A DNA stretch of 40,122 nt, taken from Alistipes sp. (GTDB lineage: Bacteria; Bacteroidota; Bacteroidia; Bacteroidales; Rikenellaceae). Shown in pieces: positions 7,130 to 16,188 of this stretch (the first letter of the stretch is position 1; every line of letters begins with the position of its first letter). Both the position numbers and the translations under genes were made by a program. The notes under the pieces were generated by a model, which saw nothing but the letters and a program-made list of their open reading frames with translations, searched no databases and had not been told where the DNA came from. The DNA lies in contig JAHHQN010000020.1 of the NCBI GenBank assembly GCA_020026375.1, positions 1-40,122 of the forward strand. The letters are read 5' to 3'.

Positions 7130-8961
7130 TTGACTCCCAGGAGGGATACATTAGAATGCGGACTCTGCAGGTGGTCGTCCTGCTGATTTTCGCCATCATC
7201 ATCGGCCGTTTGGGCTACATACAACTCTACGACTCGAAATACGAAAAACTTGCCGAAAACAACGCCCTGCGCCATGTGGTGCAGTATCCGGCGCGCGGCG
7301 AGGTGTTCGACCGCAACGGCGAGTATCTGGTGCAGAGCCGTGAGTGCTACGACCTGATGGTCATCTACAAGGAACTCGACAAGGCGGGATTCGACACCAC
7401 ACGCCTGTGTGAGGTGGTGGGCGTCACGCCCAAGAAACTGCGCCGTGTGCTGGGCGACTCGCGTCTGCGGCCGCGTGCGCCCCATGTGGTTTCGAATTAC
7501 ATATCCAAGGAAGAGAAGTTGCGCTTTGACGAGTGCAACTTCCGTGGTTTCTATACCGTCAACCGCACGGTGAGGTGCTACCCCAAGAATGTGGGCGGCA
7601 ACCTGCTGGGATTTGTGGGCGAGGTGACGCCGGGCTATCTGAACCGCCACCCCGAATACAAGTCGGGCGACTATGTGGGACTCTCGGGTCTGGAGTCGGC
7701 CTTCGAGCCGCTGCTCCGCGGCCGCAAGGGGGTCAAGATTCAGGAAATCGACACCCACGGTGCCATCAAGGGCGCCTACATGGACGGTGCGCAGGACACG
7801 CTCCCCGTGGCCGGAAAATACATGGTCAGCACCATCGACGGCCGTCTCCAACGCTTCGGCGAGGAGCTGATGGCCGGAAAGGTGGGTGCGGCGGTGGCCA
7901 TCGAGCCTTCGACGGGCGAGATTCTGATGATGGTCTCGTCGCCGACCTACGACCCCGACGACCTGGTGGGACGCCAGCGCGGCAACAACTACATGAAGAT
8001 GCTCTACAACCGCCGCCGCCCGTTGTTCAACCGTGCGGTGAAGGCCAAATACCCTCCCGGCTCGACCTTCAAGGTGGTGCAGGGACTCATTGGCCTGCAG
8101 GAGGGTGTCCTGCGTCCGTCGGACCTCCACTCGTGCAGCATGGGTTACCGCATGGGACGTCTGAAGGTGGGCTGCCACCCCCATGCCTCGCCCCTCGACC
8201 TGCGTTTTGCGGTGGCCACCTCGTGCAACGCCTACTTCTGCTATGTGTTCCGCGACATCATCGAGAACCGCAAGTACGGCAGTGTGAAGGAGGGCTTCGA
8301 CATGTGGGAGAAGTATGTCAAGAGCTTCGGCTTCGGCCGCAAACTCGACTCCGACTTCTCCGACGAGGGCTACGGCTATGTGCCGACACGCGAGTTCTAT
8401 GACCGTGTCTACCGCGGTTCGTGGAACGCGATGACCGTCCTCTCGCTCTCCATCGGACAGGGCGAGCTGGGCTGCACTCCGCTCCAGCTGGCCAATCTGG
8501 CCGCCATTCTGGCCAACCGCGGCTACTACTACATTCCCCACATCGTCAAGCGCATCGAGGGACAGGACTCGCTCGACCGCCGCTTCTACCAGAAGCAGTA
8601 CACGATGGTCGACCCCAAGCACTTCGAACCCATTGTCGAGGGCATGTGGCGCGGTGTGAATGTGGGCGGTACGTCGACGCGTGCGCGTCTCGAGGGCTGG
8701 GACGTCTGCGGAAAGACCGGTACGGCACAGAACCCCCACGGCCGCGACCACTCGACCTTCATGTCCTTCGCACCGAAGGACAATCCCAAGATTGCCATCT
8801 CGGTCTATGTCGAGAACGGCGGCTTCGGTGCTACCATCGCGCTGCCCATCGCCAGCCTGCTGGAGGAGTATTATCTGACGGACACCGTGCGCCGTCACGA
8901 TTTGGTAAGATACGTTAAAGAGATGCAAATTTATTATCCGAACTATGACAGGAAGAGGTAA
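7126..8961 (+). CDS. mrdA: penicillin-binding protein 2, elongation transpeptidase
   Basis: A class B PBP that crosslinks lateral-wall peptidoglycan together with RodA. It has one N-terminal membrane helix (about residues 12-30), a PBP dimer/pedestal region (about 50-230), then the transpeptidase domain. The catalytic motifs are complete: S313-T-F-K316, S366-C-N368 and K530-T-G-T. Its 611 residues are usual for the family. It overlaps mreD by 4 bp and rodA by 17 bp, so translation is coupled through this part of the operon. An internal Met at residue 11 (MRTLQ) is an alternative start. Confidence 0.97.
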   Translation: MIDSQEGYIRMRTLQVVVLLIFAIIIGRLGYIQLYDSKYEKLAENNALRHVVQYPARGEVFDRNGEYLVQSRECYDLMVIYKELDKAGFDTTRLCEVVGVTPKKLRRVLGDSRLRPRAPHVVSNYISKEEKLRFDECNFRGFYTVNRTVRCYPKNVGGNLLGFVGEVTPGYLNRHPEYKSGDYVGLSGLESAFEPLLRGRKGVKIQEIDTHGAIKGAYMDGAQDTLPVAGKYMVSTIDGRLQRFGEELMAGKVGAAVAIEPSTGEILMMVSSPTYDPDDLVGRQRGNNYMKMLYNRRRPLFNRAVKAKYPPGSTFKVVQGLIGLQEGVLRPSDLHSCSMGYRMGRLKVGCHPHASPLDLRFAVATSCNAYFCYVFRDIIENRKYGSVKEGFDMWEKYVKSFGFGRKLDSDFSDEGYGYVPTREFYDRVYRGSWNAMTVLSLSIGQGELGCTPLQLANLAAILANRGYYYIPHIVKRIEGQDSLDRRFYQKQYTMVDPKHFEPIVEGMWRGVNVGGTSTRARLEGWDVCGKTGTAQNPHGRDHSTFMSFAPKDNPKIAISVYVENGGFGATIALPIASLLEEYYLTDTVRRHDLVRYVKEMQIYYPNYDRKR

Positions 8962-10384
8962 CCGTATATTCGAGGGTGTGGATTTCAAGGCCGTGGTGCT
9001 TTATGTGCTGATTGTCATCGCCGGATTCCTGTCCATCACCGCCGCGTCGTATGATCCCGACTCGGCCGACATGTTCGCCTTCTCGCACTTCTACATCAAA
9101 CAGCTGTTGTGGATTGGTGTGGCCTGGGTGGTGGCTCTCGTGGTGCTGCTGCTCGACGACCGCTTCTACCACATGTTCGCCTATCCGGCCTACATCATGG
9201 GTCTGGTGGTGCTGGTGGCCGCCCTGCTCTTCGGTAAGGAGGTCAACGGCGCAAAGGCGTGGTTCGAGCTGGGTTCGTTCCGCATACAGCCCGTGGAGTT
9301 CGCCAAGATTGCCACCGCGCTGGCCCTGGCGCGCGTGATGAGCAACTACACCTTCTCCATCGAGCGTTTCCGCAACCTGCTGCGTGTGGCACTGGTCATC
9401 TGCCTGCCGCTGATGATTATCATTCTGCAGAACGACACGGGTTCGGGTATCGTGCTGGGTTCGTTCCTCTTCGTGCTTTACCGCGAGGGACTCAACAAGT
9501 GGTTCTGCATACCGGTGGTGTGCATCGCCTTCCTCTTCGTCTTCTCGTTCCTCCTCTCGCCGACCACCATGCTGGTGCTGCTGATTCTCATCTGCACACT
9601 GTCGGAGATGATGATGAACGGCGAGTGGAAGTCGCGCATCATCTACCTCGCCTCGCTGGCACTGGGCAGCATCGTGCTGTCGCTGGTCATGCACTTCCTG
9701 TTCCACGACTTCATGGGCTTCTACGGCTCGCTGCTCACCGTCACCCTCCTTTCGCTGGTTGTGGTGGTGAGCTATGCCTTCCGCTCCACACTGCGCAACA
9801 TCTTCATTCTGGTGGGACTCTTCGTGGCGACGATGATTTTCCTGCCCACCACCGACTACATCTTCAACAATATCCTCAAGGAGCATCAGCAGAACCGTAT
9901 CAAGAGCTTCCTGGGCATCATCAGCGACCCGCTGGGTACGGACTATAACGTCAACCAGTCGAAGATTGCCATCGGTTCGGGCGGACTCTTCGGAAAGGGC
10001 TTCCTGAACGGCACGCAAATCAAATACGGTTTTGTTCCCGAACGCCATACCGACTTCATCTTCTGCACCGTGGGTGAGGAGTGGGGTTTTGTGGGTGCCT
10101 TCGTGGTGCTGACGCTGCTCTGCCTGCTGATTCTCCAGCTGATGAGAATGGGCGAACGCCAGCAGGAACCCTTCGGCCGCATCTACTGCTATTGTGTGGC
10201 CTCGATTCTGCTGTTCCATGTGTTGGTGAATGTGGGCATGACCATCGGTCTGATGCCCGTGATGGGTATCCCCCTGCCGTTCATGAGCTACGGCGGTTCG
10301 TCGCTCATCGCCTTCACCATACTGCTGTTCATCGCCATTCGTCTCGATGCTTCGACACGCCAGTTTTCGCTGGGTAAATTCTAA
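8945..10384 (+). CDS. rodA: RodA, SEDS peptidoglycan glycosyltransferase
   Basis: Polymerises glycan strands from lipid II as partner of PBP2. The 479 residues carry about ten membrane helices and the SEDS signatures: FRIQPVEFAKI near residue 115, the extracellular catalytic segment HTDFIF with Asp370, and the C-terminal GIPLPFMSYGGSSL. It is somewhat longer than proteobacterial RodA because of an extra hydrophobic stretch at about 200-300, which I believe is usual in Bacteroidetes. It overlaps mrdA by 17 bp and is followed after only 9 nt by the P-type ATPase gene, with no terminator between. Confidence 0.97.
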   Translation: MTGRGNRIFEGVDFKAVVLYVLIVIAGFLSITAASYDPDSADMFAFSHFYIKQLLWIGVAWVVALVVLLLDDRFYHMFAYPAYIMGLVVLVAALLFGKEVNGAKAWFELGSFRIQPVEFAKIATALALARVMSNYTFSIERFRNLLRVALVICLPLMIIILQNDTGSGIVLGSFLFVLYREGLNKWFCIPVVCIAFLFVFSFLLSPTTMLVLLILICTLSEMMMNGEWKSRIIYLASLALGSIVLSLVMHFLFHDFMGFYGSLLTVTLLSLVVVVSYAFRSTLRNIFILVGLFVATMIFLPTTDYIFNNILKEHQQNRIKSFLGIISDPLGTDYNVNQSKIAIGSGGLFGKGFLNGTQIKYGFVPERHTDFIFCTVGEEWGFVGAFVVLTLLCLLILQLMRMGERQQEPFGRIYCYCVASILLFHVLVNVGMTIGLMPVMGIPLPFMSYGGSSLIAFTILLFIAIRLDASTRQFSLGKF

Positions 10385-10393
10385 ACCTTTACT

Positions 10394-12970
10394 ATGAAAC
10401 CTTCACACATTCAAGGTCTTACCTCCGACGAGGTGACCCAAAGCCGCCGACTCCACGGCGACAATGTCATCACGCCGCCCGAAGACGATTCGGTGTGGCA
10501 GCTGCTGGCCGAGAAATTCCGCGACCCCATTATCCGTATCCTGCTCTTTGCCGCCGCCCTGTCGCTGGCCATCGGCTGCATAGAGGGCAACTTCACCGAG
10601 TCGGTGGGCATCATCTGCGCCATCATTCTGGCCACGATGGTGGGCTTCCTCTTCGAGTGGGACGCACAACGCCGCTTCCGCCGCCTCAATCAGGTCAATG
10701 ACGATGTGGCGGTGAAGGTCGTCCGCGACGGTGCGGTGTGCGAAATTCCCCGCCGCGATGTGGTGGTGGGCGATGTGGTGATGCTCGAGAGCGGCGAGAC
10801 GGTGCCGGCCGACGGACGGCTGCTGGAGTCGGTGTCGCTGCGCATCAACGAGTCGGTGCTGACCGGCGAGCCGGAGGTGGGCAAGAGTGCCGACCCCTCG
10901 CAGGCCGACGACGAGGCCACCTATCCCTCCAATGTGCTGTTGAGGGGTACGACCGTCTCCGACGGCTACGGAGTGATGGAGGTCACCCATGTGGGCGATG
11001 CCACCGAGTCGGGCAAGGTGACCGAGCAGGCCACCGTGACCAACGATGAGGCCACACCGCTCGAAAACCAGCTCACACGTCTGTCGCACATCATCGGCAA
11101 GGCCGGTGTGTCGCTGGCGGTGGCCATCTTCGTCATCATGCTGGGCAAGGAGATGATTTTCGGTGCGCTGCTCGACGAGGGGTGGCTGGCCGTGTCGCAG
11201 GAGGTGCTGCGGGTCTTCATGCTGGCGGTGGCCATCATCGTGATGGCCGTGCCGGAGGGTCTGCCCATGAGCATCACCCTGTCGCTGGCCATGTCGATGC
11301 GCCGCATGCTCAAGACCAACAACCTGGTGAGAAAGATGCACGCCTGCGAGACGATGGGTGCCGTGACGGTCATCTGCACCGACAAGACCGGCACACTGAC
11401 CCAGAACCGAATGACGGTGAAGGAGCTGGTGCGCTATGACGACCTGCCGCAGCACGATTTTGCGGAGGTGGTGGCGGCCAACTCCACGGCCTTCCTCGAC
11501 AAGGAGGGCAACATCATCGGCAACCCCACCGAGGGTGCGCTGCTGGGGTGGCTGTGCCGCGAGAAGGAGGATTACACCGCCCTGCGCGAAGGGGCGGAGA
11601 TTCTCGACCGAATGACCTTCTCGACCGAACGCAAATATATGGCCACGCTTGTCCGCAGCGGGGTGTCGGGCCGCCGTCTGCTCTGTGTGAAGGGCGCGCC
11701 CGAAATCGTGGGCGGCATGTGCGGCATGGAGGGTATCGCTGAACGTGTGGCGGCCGACCTGTCGGCCTACCAGCGCGCGGCGATGCGTACGCTGGCCGTG
11801 GCCTGGAAGGAGACCTCTGCCGACGACTGTCAGTCGGCTGTCGATGAGGGCGGACTGGTGTTTGCCGGTGTGGCGGCCATCTCCGATCCCGTGCGCGAGG
11901 AGGTGCCGGGTGCGGTGGCCGAGTGTCTGCGTGCAGGAATCGCCATCAAGGTCGTGACGGGCGACACGTCGGCCACGGCGTGTGAGATTGCCCGTCAGAT
12001 TGGTCTGTGGAACGATGCCGAAGACACGGAGCGCAACCACATCACGGGTGTGGAGTTCGCCGCCCTGAGCGACGAGGAGCTGCTCGAACGTGTGGGCGAC
12101 CTCAAAATCATGTCGCGTGCGCGTCCGCTCGACAAGCAGCGTCTGGTGCGCCTGCTCCAGCAGCGCGGCGAGGTGGTGGCCGTGACGGGCGACGGCACGA
12201 ACGACGCTCCGGCTTTGAATTTCGCCAATGTGGGTCTGTCGATGGGTTCGGGTACTTCGGTGGCCAAGGACGCCTCGGACATCACCCTGCTCGACGACTC
12301 CTTCTCGTCGATAGCCACCGCCGTGATGTGGGGACGCTCGCTCTACCGCAATATCCAGCGCTTCGTCCTCTTCCAGCTGACCATCAACTTCGCCGCCATA
12401 CTCATCTGCTTCCTCGGCGCGCTCTTCGAGACCGAAATGCCCCTCACGGTGGTGCAGATTCTGTGGGTCAACATCATCATGGACACCTTTGCGGCGATGG
12501 CCATGGCCTCGCTGCCGCCCAACCCCGAGGTGATGAAGGACAAGCCGCGCCGACGCGACGAGTTCGTCATCTCGAAGGCGATGGGTGCGACCCTGCTCGC
12601 CTGCGGTACGGTGATGGTCGTGGTGCTGATGGGCATGCTGCTGTGGTGGCACCACGCACAGGGCAGTGTGTCGGTGCGCGACCTCACGATCTTCTTCTCG
12701 ACCTTCGTTTTCTTCCAGTTCTGGAACATGTTCAACGCCAAGGGATTCTCCACCACACGTTCGGTGTTCTCCTCCTTCAGGGGGTGCCGCGAGTTCCTGA
12801 TGATTCTGGCCGCCATCGGTGTGGGTCAAATCATCATCGTGGAGGTGGGCGGCGAGGTCTTCCGCACCGTGCCGCTCTCGTGGCAGGAGTGGGCGACCAT
12901 TATCGGTGCCACCTCGCTGATAGCCGTGGGCGGCGAAATCGTCAGAAGTCTCCTGCGCAGCCGTTGCTGA
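10394..12970 (+). CDS. Ca2+-type P-type ATPase (P2 family)
   Basis: An 858-residue cation pump. Visible parts are an N-terminal cation-ATPase domain, the actuator motif TGEP (about residues 158-161), M4 with VPEGLP, the phosphorylation site D330-KTGTLTQ, the nucleotide domain with KGAPE, the hinge TGDGTNDAP with D600 and D604, and M6 with NIIMD. PEGLP in M4 and N-x-x-x-D in M6 fit the plasma-membrane Ca2+-ATPase (PMCA-like) subgroup, so calcium export is the likely role; Mn2+ is possible. The gene sits 9 nt after rodA and before the terminator, so it is probably co-transcribed with the rod-shape operon. Confidence 0.9.
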   Translation: MKPSHIQGLTSDEVTQSRRLHGDNVITPPEDDSVWQLLAEKFRDPIIRILLFAAALSLAIGCIEGNFTESVGIICAIILATMVGFLFEWDAQRRFRRLNQVNDDVAVKVVRDGAVCEIPRRDVVVGDVVMLESGETVPADGRLLESVSLRINESVLTGEPEVGKSADPSQADDEATYPSNVLLRGTTVSDGYGVMEVTHVGDATESGKVTEQATVTNDEATPLENQLTRLSHIIGKAGVSLAVAIFVIMLGKEMIFGALLDEGWLAVSQEVLRVFMLAVAIIVMAVPEGLPMSITLSLAMSMRRMLKTNNLVRKMHACETMGAVTVICTDKTGTLTQNRMTVKELVRYDDLPQHDFAEVVAANSTAFLDKEGNIIGNPTEGALLGWLCREKEDYTALREGAEILDRMTFSTERKYMATLVRSGVSGRRLLCVKGAPEIVGGMCGMEGIAERVAADLSAYQRAAMRTLAVAWKETSADDCQSAVDEGGLVFAGVAAISDPVREEVPGAVAECLRAGIAIKVVTGDTSATACEIARQIGLWNDAEDTERNHITGVEFAALSDEELLERVGDLKIMSRARPLDKQRLVRLLQQRGEVVAVTGDGTNDAPALNFANVGLSMGSGTSVAKDASDITLLDDSFSSIATAVMWGRSLYRNIQRFVLFQLTINFAAILICFLGALFETEMPLTVVQILWVNIIMDTFAAMAMASLPPNPEVMKDKPRRRDEFVISKAMGATLLACGTVMVVVLMGMLLWWHHAQGSVSVRDLTIFFSTFVFFQFWNMFNAKGFSTTRSVFSSFRGCREFLMILAAIGVGQIIIVEVGGEVFRTVPLSWQEWATIIGATSLIAVGGEIVRSLLRSRC

Positions 12971-12997
12971 TAGCCCGCGACGGACTACAAAATACGG

Positions 12998-13034
12998 AAG
13001 GCAGCTCCCCGAGTGGGGGCTGCCTTCTTTTTTT
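12998..13034 (+). terminator. terminator of the mre-rodA-ATPase operon
   Basis: A GC-rich stem of about 12 bp with one bulge (12998-13010 with 13015-13026) and a 4-nt loop, followed by seven Ts at 13028-13034. It lies 28 nt after the ATPase stop. Confidence 0.88.
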
Positions 13035-13180
13035 GCCGATATACCCTTTTTGAGGAGGGGGAATGTGCCTGCGCCGTTTCTCCGAGGTGAGTGGGGAAAA
13101 GAGGGTGGGGGAGGCGTGCCGGTGGTGAGGGGGGGTGTGGCGATGGTGAAAGAGAAAGTGTGCCGTCGTCGGTGGCGGGC
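13035..13180. other. convergent intergenic, no gene seen
   Basis: GC-rich sequence between two convergent terminators. A 75-residue open frame spans it but runs through the gdhA terminator into the gdhA stop and has low-complexity composition, so I do not call it. Confidence 0.5.
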
Positions 13181-13218
13181 GATAAATAAAAGAGGGCGAC
13201 CCTGTGGGGCCGCCCTCT
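13181..13218 (-). terminator. gdhA terminator
   Basis: On the minus strand, an 8-bp stem at 13218-13211 with 13198-13191, with further pairing inside, followed by the U-rich tract TTTTATTTAT. It lies about 55 nt after the gdhA stop. Confidence 0.8.
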
Positions 13219-13273
13219 TCCTCAATACATATACATTGCCACTCCCCGCAGTGGGGAAGCTGTGTGGCCGTGA

Positions 13274-14614
13274 TTAGATGATACCCTGCTCGAGCATGGC
13301 CTGAGCCACCTTCATGAAGCCGGCGATGTTGGCGCCCTTCACATAGTCAATCGAGCCGTCGGGACGCTGTCCGTACTTCACGCAGGCCTCGTGGATATTG
13401 GCCATGATGAAGTGGAGCTTGTCGTCGACTTCGGCACCTGACCACGAGATGTGCATACAGTTCTGAGTCATCTCGAGACCCGAAGTGGCTACACCACCTG
13501 CGTTGACCGCCTTGCCGGGAGCGAAGAGGATACCTGCATTCTGGAAGGTGTGAATGGCTTCGGGGGTACAACCCATGTTCGAAACCTCGGCGCAGCACCA
13601 TGTGCCGTTCTTGAGCAGTTCGGCAGCATCGTCGCCGTTCAGCTCGTTCTGGAAGGCGCACGGAAGGGCGATGTCGCAGGGAACCGACCAGGCTTTCTTG
13701 CCGGGAACGAATGTGGCGTCGGGGAATTTCTCGGCGAAGGGAGCCACCACGTTGCGGTTCGAAGCGCGGAGTTCGAGCATGTAGGCCAGTTTCTCGGGCG
13801 TCATGCCGTTGGGGTTGAGGCACACACCGTCGGGACCCGACAGTGCGATGACGTGACCGCCCAGCTCGGTAGCCTTTGTTGCGGCACCCCAAGCCACGTT
13901 ACCGAAGCCCGAGATGGCAATCTTGGCACCCTTGATGCTCTTGCCGGCCTTGTTGAGCATGTGCTCCACGAAGTAGAGCGCACCGAAACCCGTGGCCTCG
14001 GGACGCAGGATAGAACCGCCCCATGCCATACCCTTTCCAGTCAATACGCCGGTGTGGTACTTGCGCGCCAGTTTCTGGTACATGCCGTTGAGGAAGCCGA
14101 TTTCGCGGCCGCCCACGCCCACGTCACCTGCCGGCACGTCGGTGTCGACACCGATGTTCTGCCACAGTTCGGTCATGAAGGCCTGGCAGAAACGCATGAT
14201 TTCGGCATTGGACTTGCCCACGGGGTCGAAGTCCGAACCGCCCTTACCACCACCCATGGGGAGTGTGGTGAGTGCGTTCTTGAAGGTCTGCTCGAAACCG
14301 AGGAACTTCAGCATGGAAGGATTGACTGCCTTGTGGAAACGCAAACCGCCCTTGTAGGGACCGATGGCGCTGTTGAACTGCACGCGGTAGCCCAGATTGG
14401 TCTGTACCTCGCCCTGGTCGTCGACCCATGTCACACGGAATGTGAAGATGCGGTCGGGCTCTACCATACGCTCGACAATCTTTGCCTTCTCGTACTCGGG
14501 GTGCTGGTTATACACCTCTTCGATTGATTCGAGGACTTCGCGCACTGCCTGCAGGTATTCGTTTTCACCGGGGTGCTTGCGCTCAAGGTCTGCCATGATT
14601 TTGTTGACTTCCAT
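13274..14614 (-). CDS. gdhA: NADP-type glutamate dehydrogenase
   Basis: It reversibly aminates 2-oxoglutarate to glutamate, the main ammonium-assimilation route in gut Bacteroidetes. Its 446 residues match the hexameric bacterial enzyme. Seen are the substrate-binding stretch GPYKGGLRFH near residue 90, the glycine-rich LPMGGGKGGSDFDP with the catalytic lysine region near 120, and the dinucleotide fold ISGFGNVAWGAA near 235. A second Met at residue 7 is an alternative start. It is a monocistronic unit with its own promoter and terminator, divergent from the GNAT gene. Confidence 0.96.
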   Translation of the reverse strand: MEVNKIMADLERKHPGENEYLQAVREVLESIEEVYNQHPEYEKAKIVERMVEPDRIFTFRVTWVDDQGEVQTNLGYRVQFNSAIGPYKGGLRFHKAVNPSMLKFLGFEQTFKNALTTLPMGGGKGGSDFDPVGKSNAEIMRFCQAFMTELWQNIGVDTDVPAGDVGVGGREIGFLNGMYQKLARKYHTGVLTGKGMAWGGSILRPEATGFGALYFVEHMLNKAGKSIKGAKIAISGFGNVAWGAATKATELGGHVIALSGPDGVCLNPNGMTPEKLAYMLELRASNRNVVAPFAEKFPDATFVPGKKAWSVPCDIALPCAFQNELNGDDAAELLKNGTWCCAEVSNMGCTPEAIHTFQNAGILFAPGKAVNAGGVATSGLEMTQNCMHISWSGAEVDDKLHFIMANIHEACVKYGQRPDGSIDYVKGANIAGFMKVAQAMLEQGII

Positions 14615-14645
14615 ATCGTTGAAATTTTAAGGTTGTTTCTTATCA

Positions 14646-14653
14646 CAAATATA
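14646..14653 (-). promoter_or_regulatory. gdhA promoter (-7 element)
   Basis: TATATTTG on the minus strand, 31 nt before the ATG. The -33 region is AT-rich with no clear TTTG. The intergenic space to 14843 holds nothing else I can name. Confidence 0.6.
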
Positions 14654-14843
14654 AAAATATTTCTGTGACATTGTAATTATTTATCGAAAAATTCTTCGAG
14701 ATTGTTATAATCTTATTAATAAATAGTGTGTCCCGTCATTTTTATAGGCAGATTGTGGGACGCCACAAAAAATCATCATTTTATCTTATCGGCGAAGATG
14801 CCTCTCTTTGGGGGTAAACTTCGTCAATTTCGCGAAAAATAGT

Positions 14844-14851
14844 TACCTTTG
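14844..14851 (+). promoter_or_regulatory. promoter of the GNAT gene (-7 element)
   Basis: TACCTTTG, 29 nt before the ATG at 14881. There is no convincing -33 box. Confidence 0.55.
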
Positions 14852-14880
14852 TTCAAATCAATCATAAAGTAAGAAAAGAA

Positions 14881-16089
14881 ATGAGCAAGGAGAAATATCT
14901 TCTTCAGGAAGTGACCGATGCGGCACTCGAGCGCGAATGGCTCGACCTGCCCAAAAAAATATACAAGGGCAACCGAAACTGGGTGTGTCCCATCGACGAC
15001 GATATCCGCAAGATTTTCGACCCCAGGGTCAACGAACTCTTCGCCGACGGCGAGGCCATACGCTGGGTGGTGCGCACCGCCAATGGCGAGGTGGTGGGCC
15101 GTATCGCCGCCTTCTACAACAAGGAGAAGGCCGCCATCGAGGAGCAGATGACCGGCGGCTGCGGATTCTTCGAGTCGATTGACAGCCAGGAGGTGGCCGA
15201 CATGCTCTTCGAGGCCTCGCGTATATGGCTCGCGGCCCGCGGCATGGAGGCCATGGACGGTCCCATCAACTTCGGACAGCGCGACGCCTGGTGGGGTCTG
15301 CTGGTCGAGGGCTACGAGTTCCAGCCCCTGTTCGAGAACCCCTACAACCCCTCCTACTACAAGGAGCTGTTCGAGAACTACGGCTTCAAGAACTACTTCA
15401 ACCAGAACACCTACATCTGGAAAATCTACGACGATGATGTCAACGCCCGTGTCCACGACCGCGCCAAGCGTCTGTCGACCGTACCCGGTTACAGCTACCG
15501 TCCCATCGACATGGACCACCTGGAGGAGGAGACCGAGAATTTCCGCATTGTCTACAACAAGGCGTGGTCGCTCTTCTCGGGTGTGAAGCCCATGACCCGT
15601 GAGGAGGCGCAGCACATGATGCTCAAGATGAAACCCATCATCGACCCCGACATCATCTTCTTCGCCTACTTCAACGACGAGCCTATCGGCTTCTTCATCA
15701 TGGTACCCGACCTGAACCGCATCATCGGCAAATACAACGGCAAGTTCGGCCTGTGGCAGAAACTCCACCTGATGTGGGACCTCAAGGTCAAGCGCGCCAC
15801 CGACCGTATCTTCGGCGTCATCTTCGGCATCGTGCCGGAGTTCCACGGCAAGGGTGTGGAGTCGGGTCTGATGTGCTATATCCTCGAGAACTACATGCGC
15901 ACGCCCCGCAACCACTACAAGACCATCGAGTTTGCGTGGATCGGCGACTTCAACCCCGTGATGAACCGCATGATCGAGAACTATGTGTGTGCCACCCGCC
16001 ACAAGATGCACACCACCTACCGCTACCTCTTCGACCGCGAAAAGGAGTTCCACCGCTGTCCCCGTCTGGGCGTCAAGCGTCGGGAGTAG
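14881..16089 (+). CDS. YghO-like GNAT-fold N-acyltransferase
   Basis: A 402-residue protein of a family well represented in Bacteroidetes and related to E. coli YghO. The N-terminal half carries the family block EAIRWVVRTANGEVVGRIAAF and the motif GPINFGQRDAWWGLLVEGY (about residues 127-145). The C-terminal half has a GNAT-like acyl-CoA motif in GIVPEFHGKGVESGL (about 317-331). A conserved WIGDFNPVM lies near 356. The substrate is not known from sequence. Some long GNAT-fold proteins in sphingolipid-making bacteria have been reported as ceramide synthases; whether this is one is speculation. It has its own promoter and precedes gcvT by 99 nt, with only a weak hairpin between. Confidence 0.75.
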   Translation: MSKEKYLLQEVTDAALEREWLDLPKKIYKGNRNWVCPIDDDIRKIFDPRVNELFADGEAIRWVVRTANGEVVGRIAAFYNKEKAAIEEQMTGGCGFFESIDSQEVADMLFEASRIWLAARGMEAMDGPINFGQRDAWWGLLVEGYEFQPLFENPYNPSYYKELFENYGFKNYFNQNTYIWKIYDDDVNARVHDRAKRLSTVPGYSYRPIDMDHLEEETENFRIVYNKAWSLFSGVKPMTREEAQHMMLKMKPIIDPDIIFFAYFNDEPIGFFIMVPDLNRIIGKYNGKFGLWQKLHLMWDLKVKRATDRIFGVIFGIVPEFHGKGVESGLMCYILENYMRTPRNHYKTIEFAWIGDFNPVMNRMIENYVCATRHKMHTTYRYLFDREKEFHRCPRLGVKRRE

Positions 16090-16188
16090 TCCCCTTCGGG
16101 GGGCGCGCGGGGGCGGACCACCACACCGCCCGATCCGCAGAACGCTCCCCCGTATTGTCAGAACAACCTAAAACCTTAAAACTGCTAT

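Noticed and set aside
13050..13277. 75-codon frame after the P-ATPase
   Set aside because: Low-complexity Gly/Arg sequence crossing the gdhA terminator; no promoter.
16091..16102. CCCC-TTC-GGGG hairpin after the GNAT gene
   Set aside because: Four base pairs and no T-run; too weak for a terminator.
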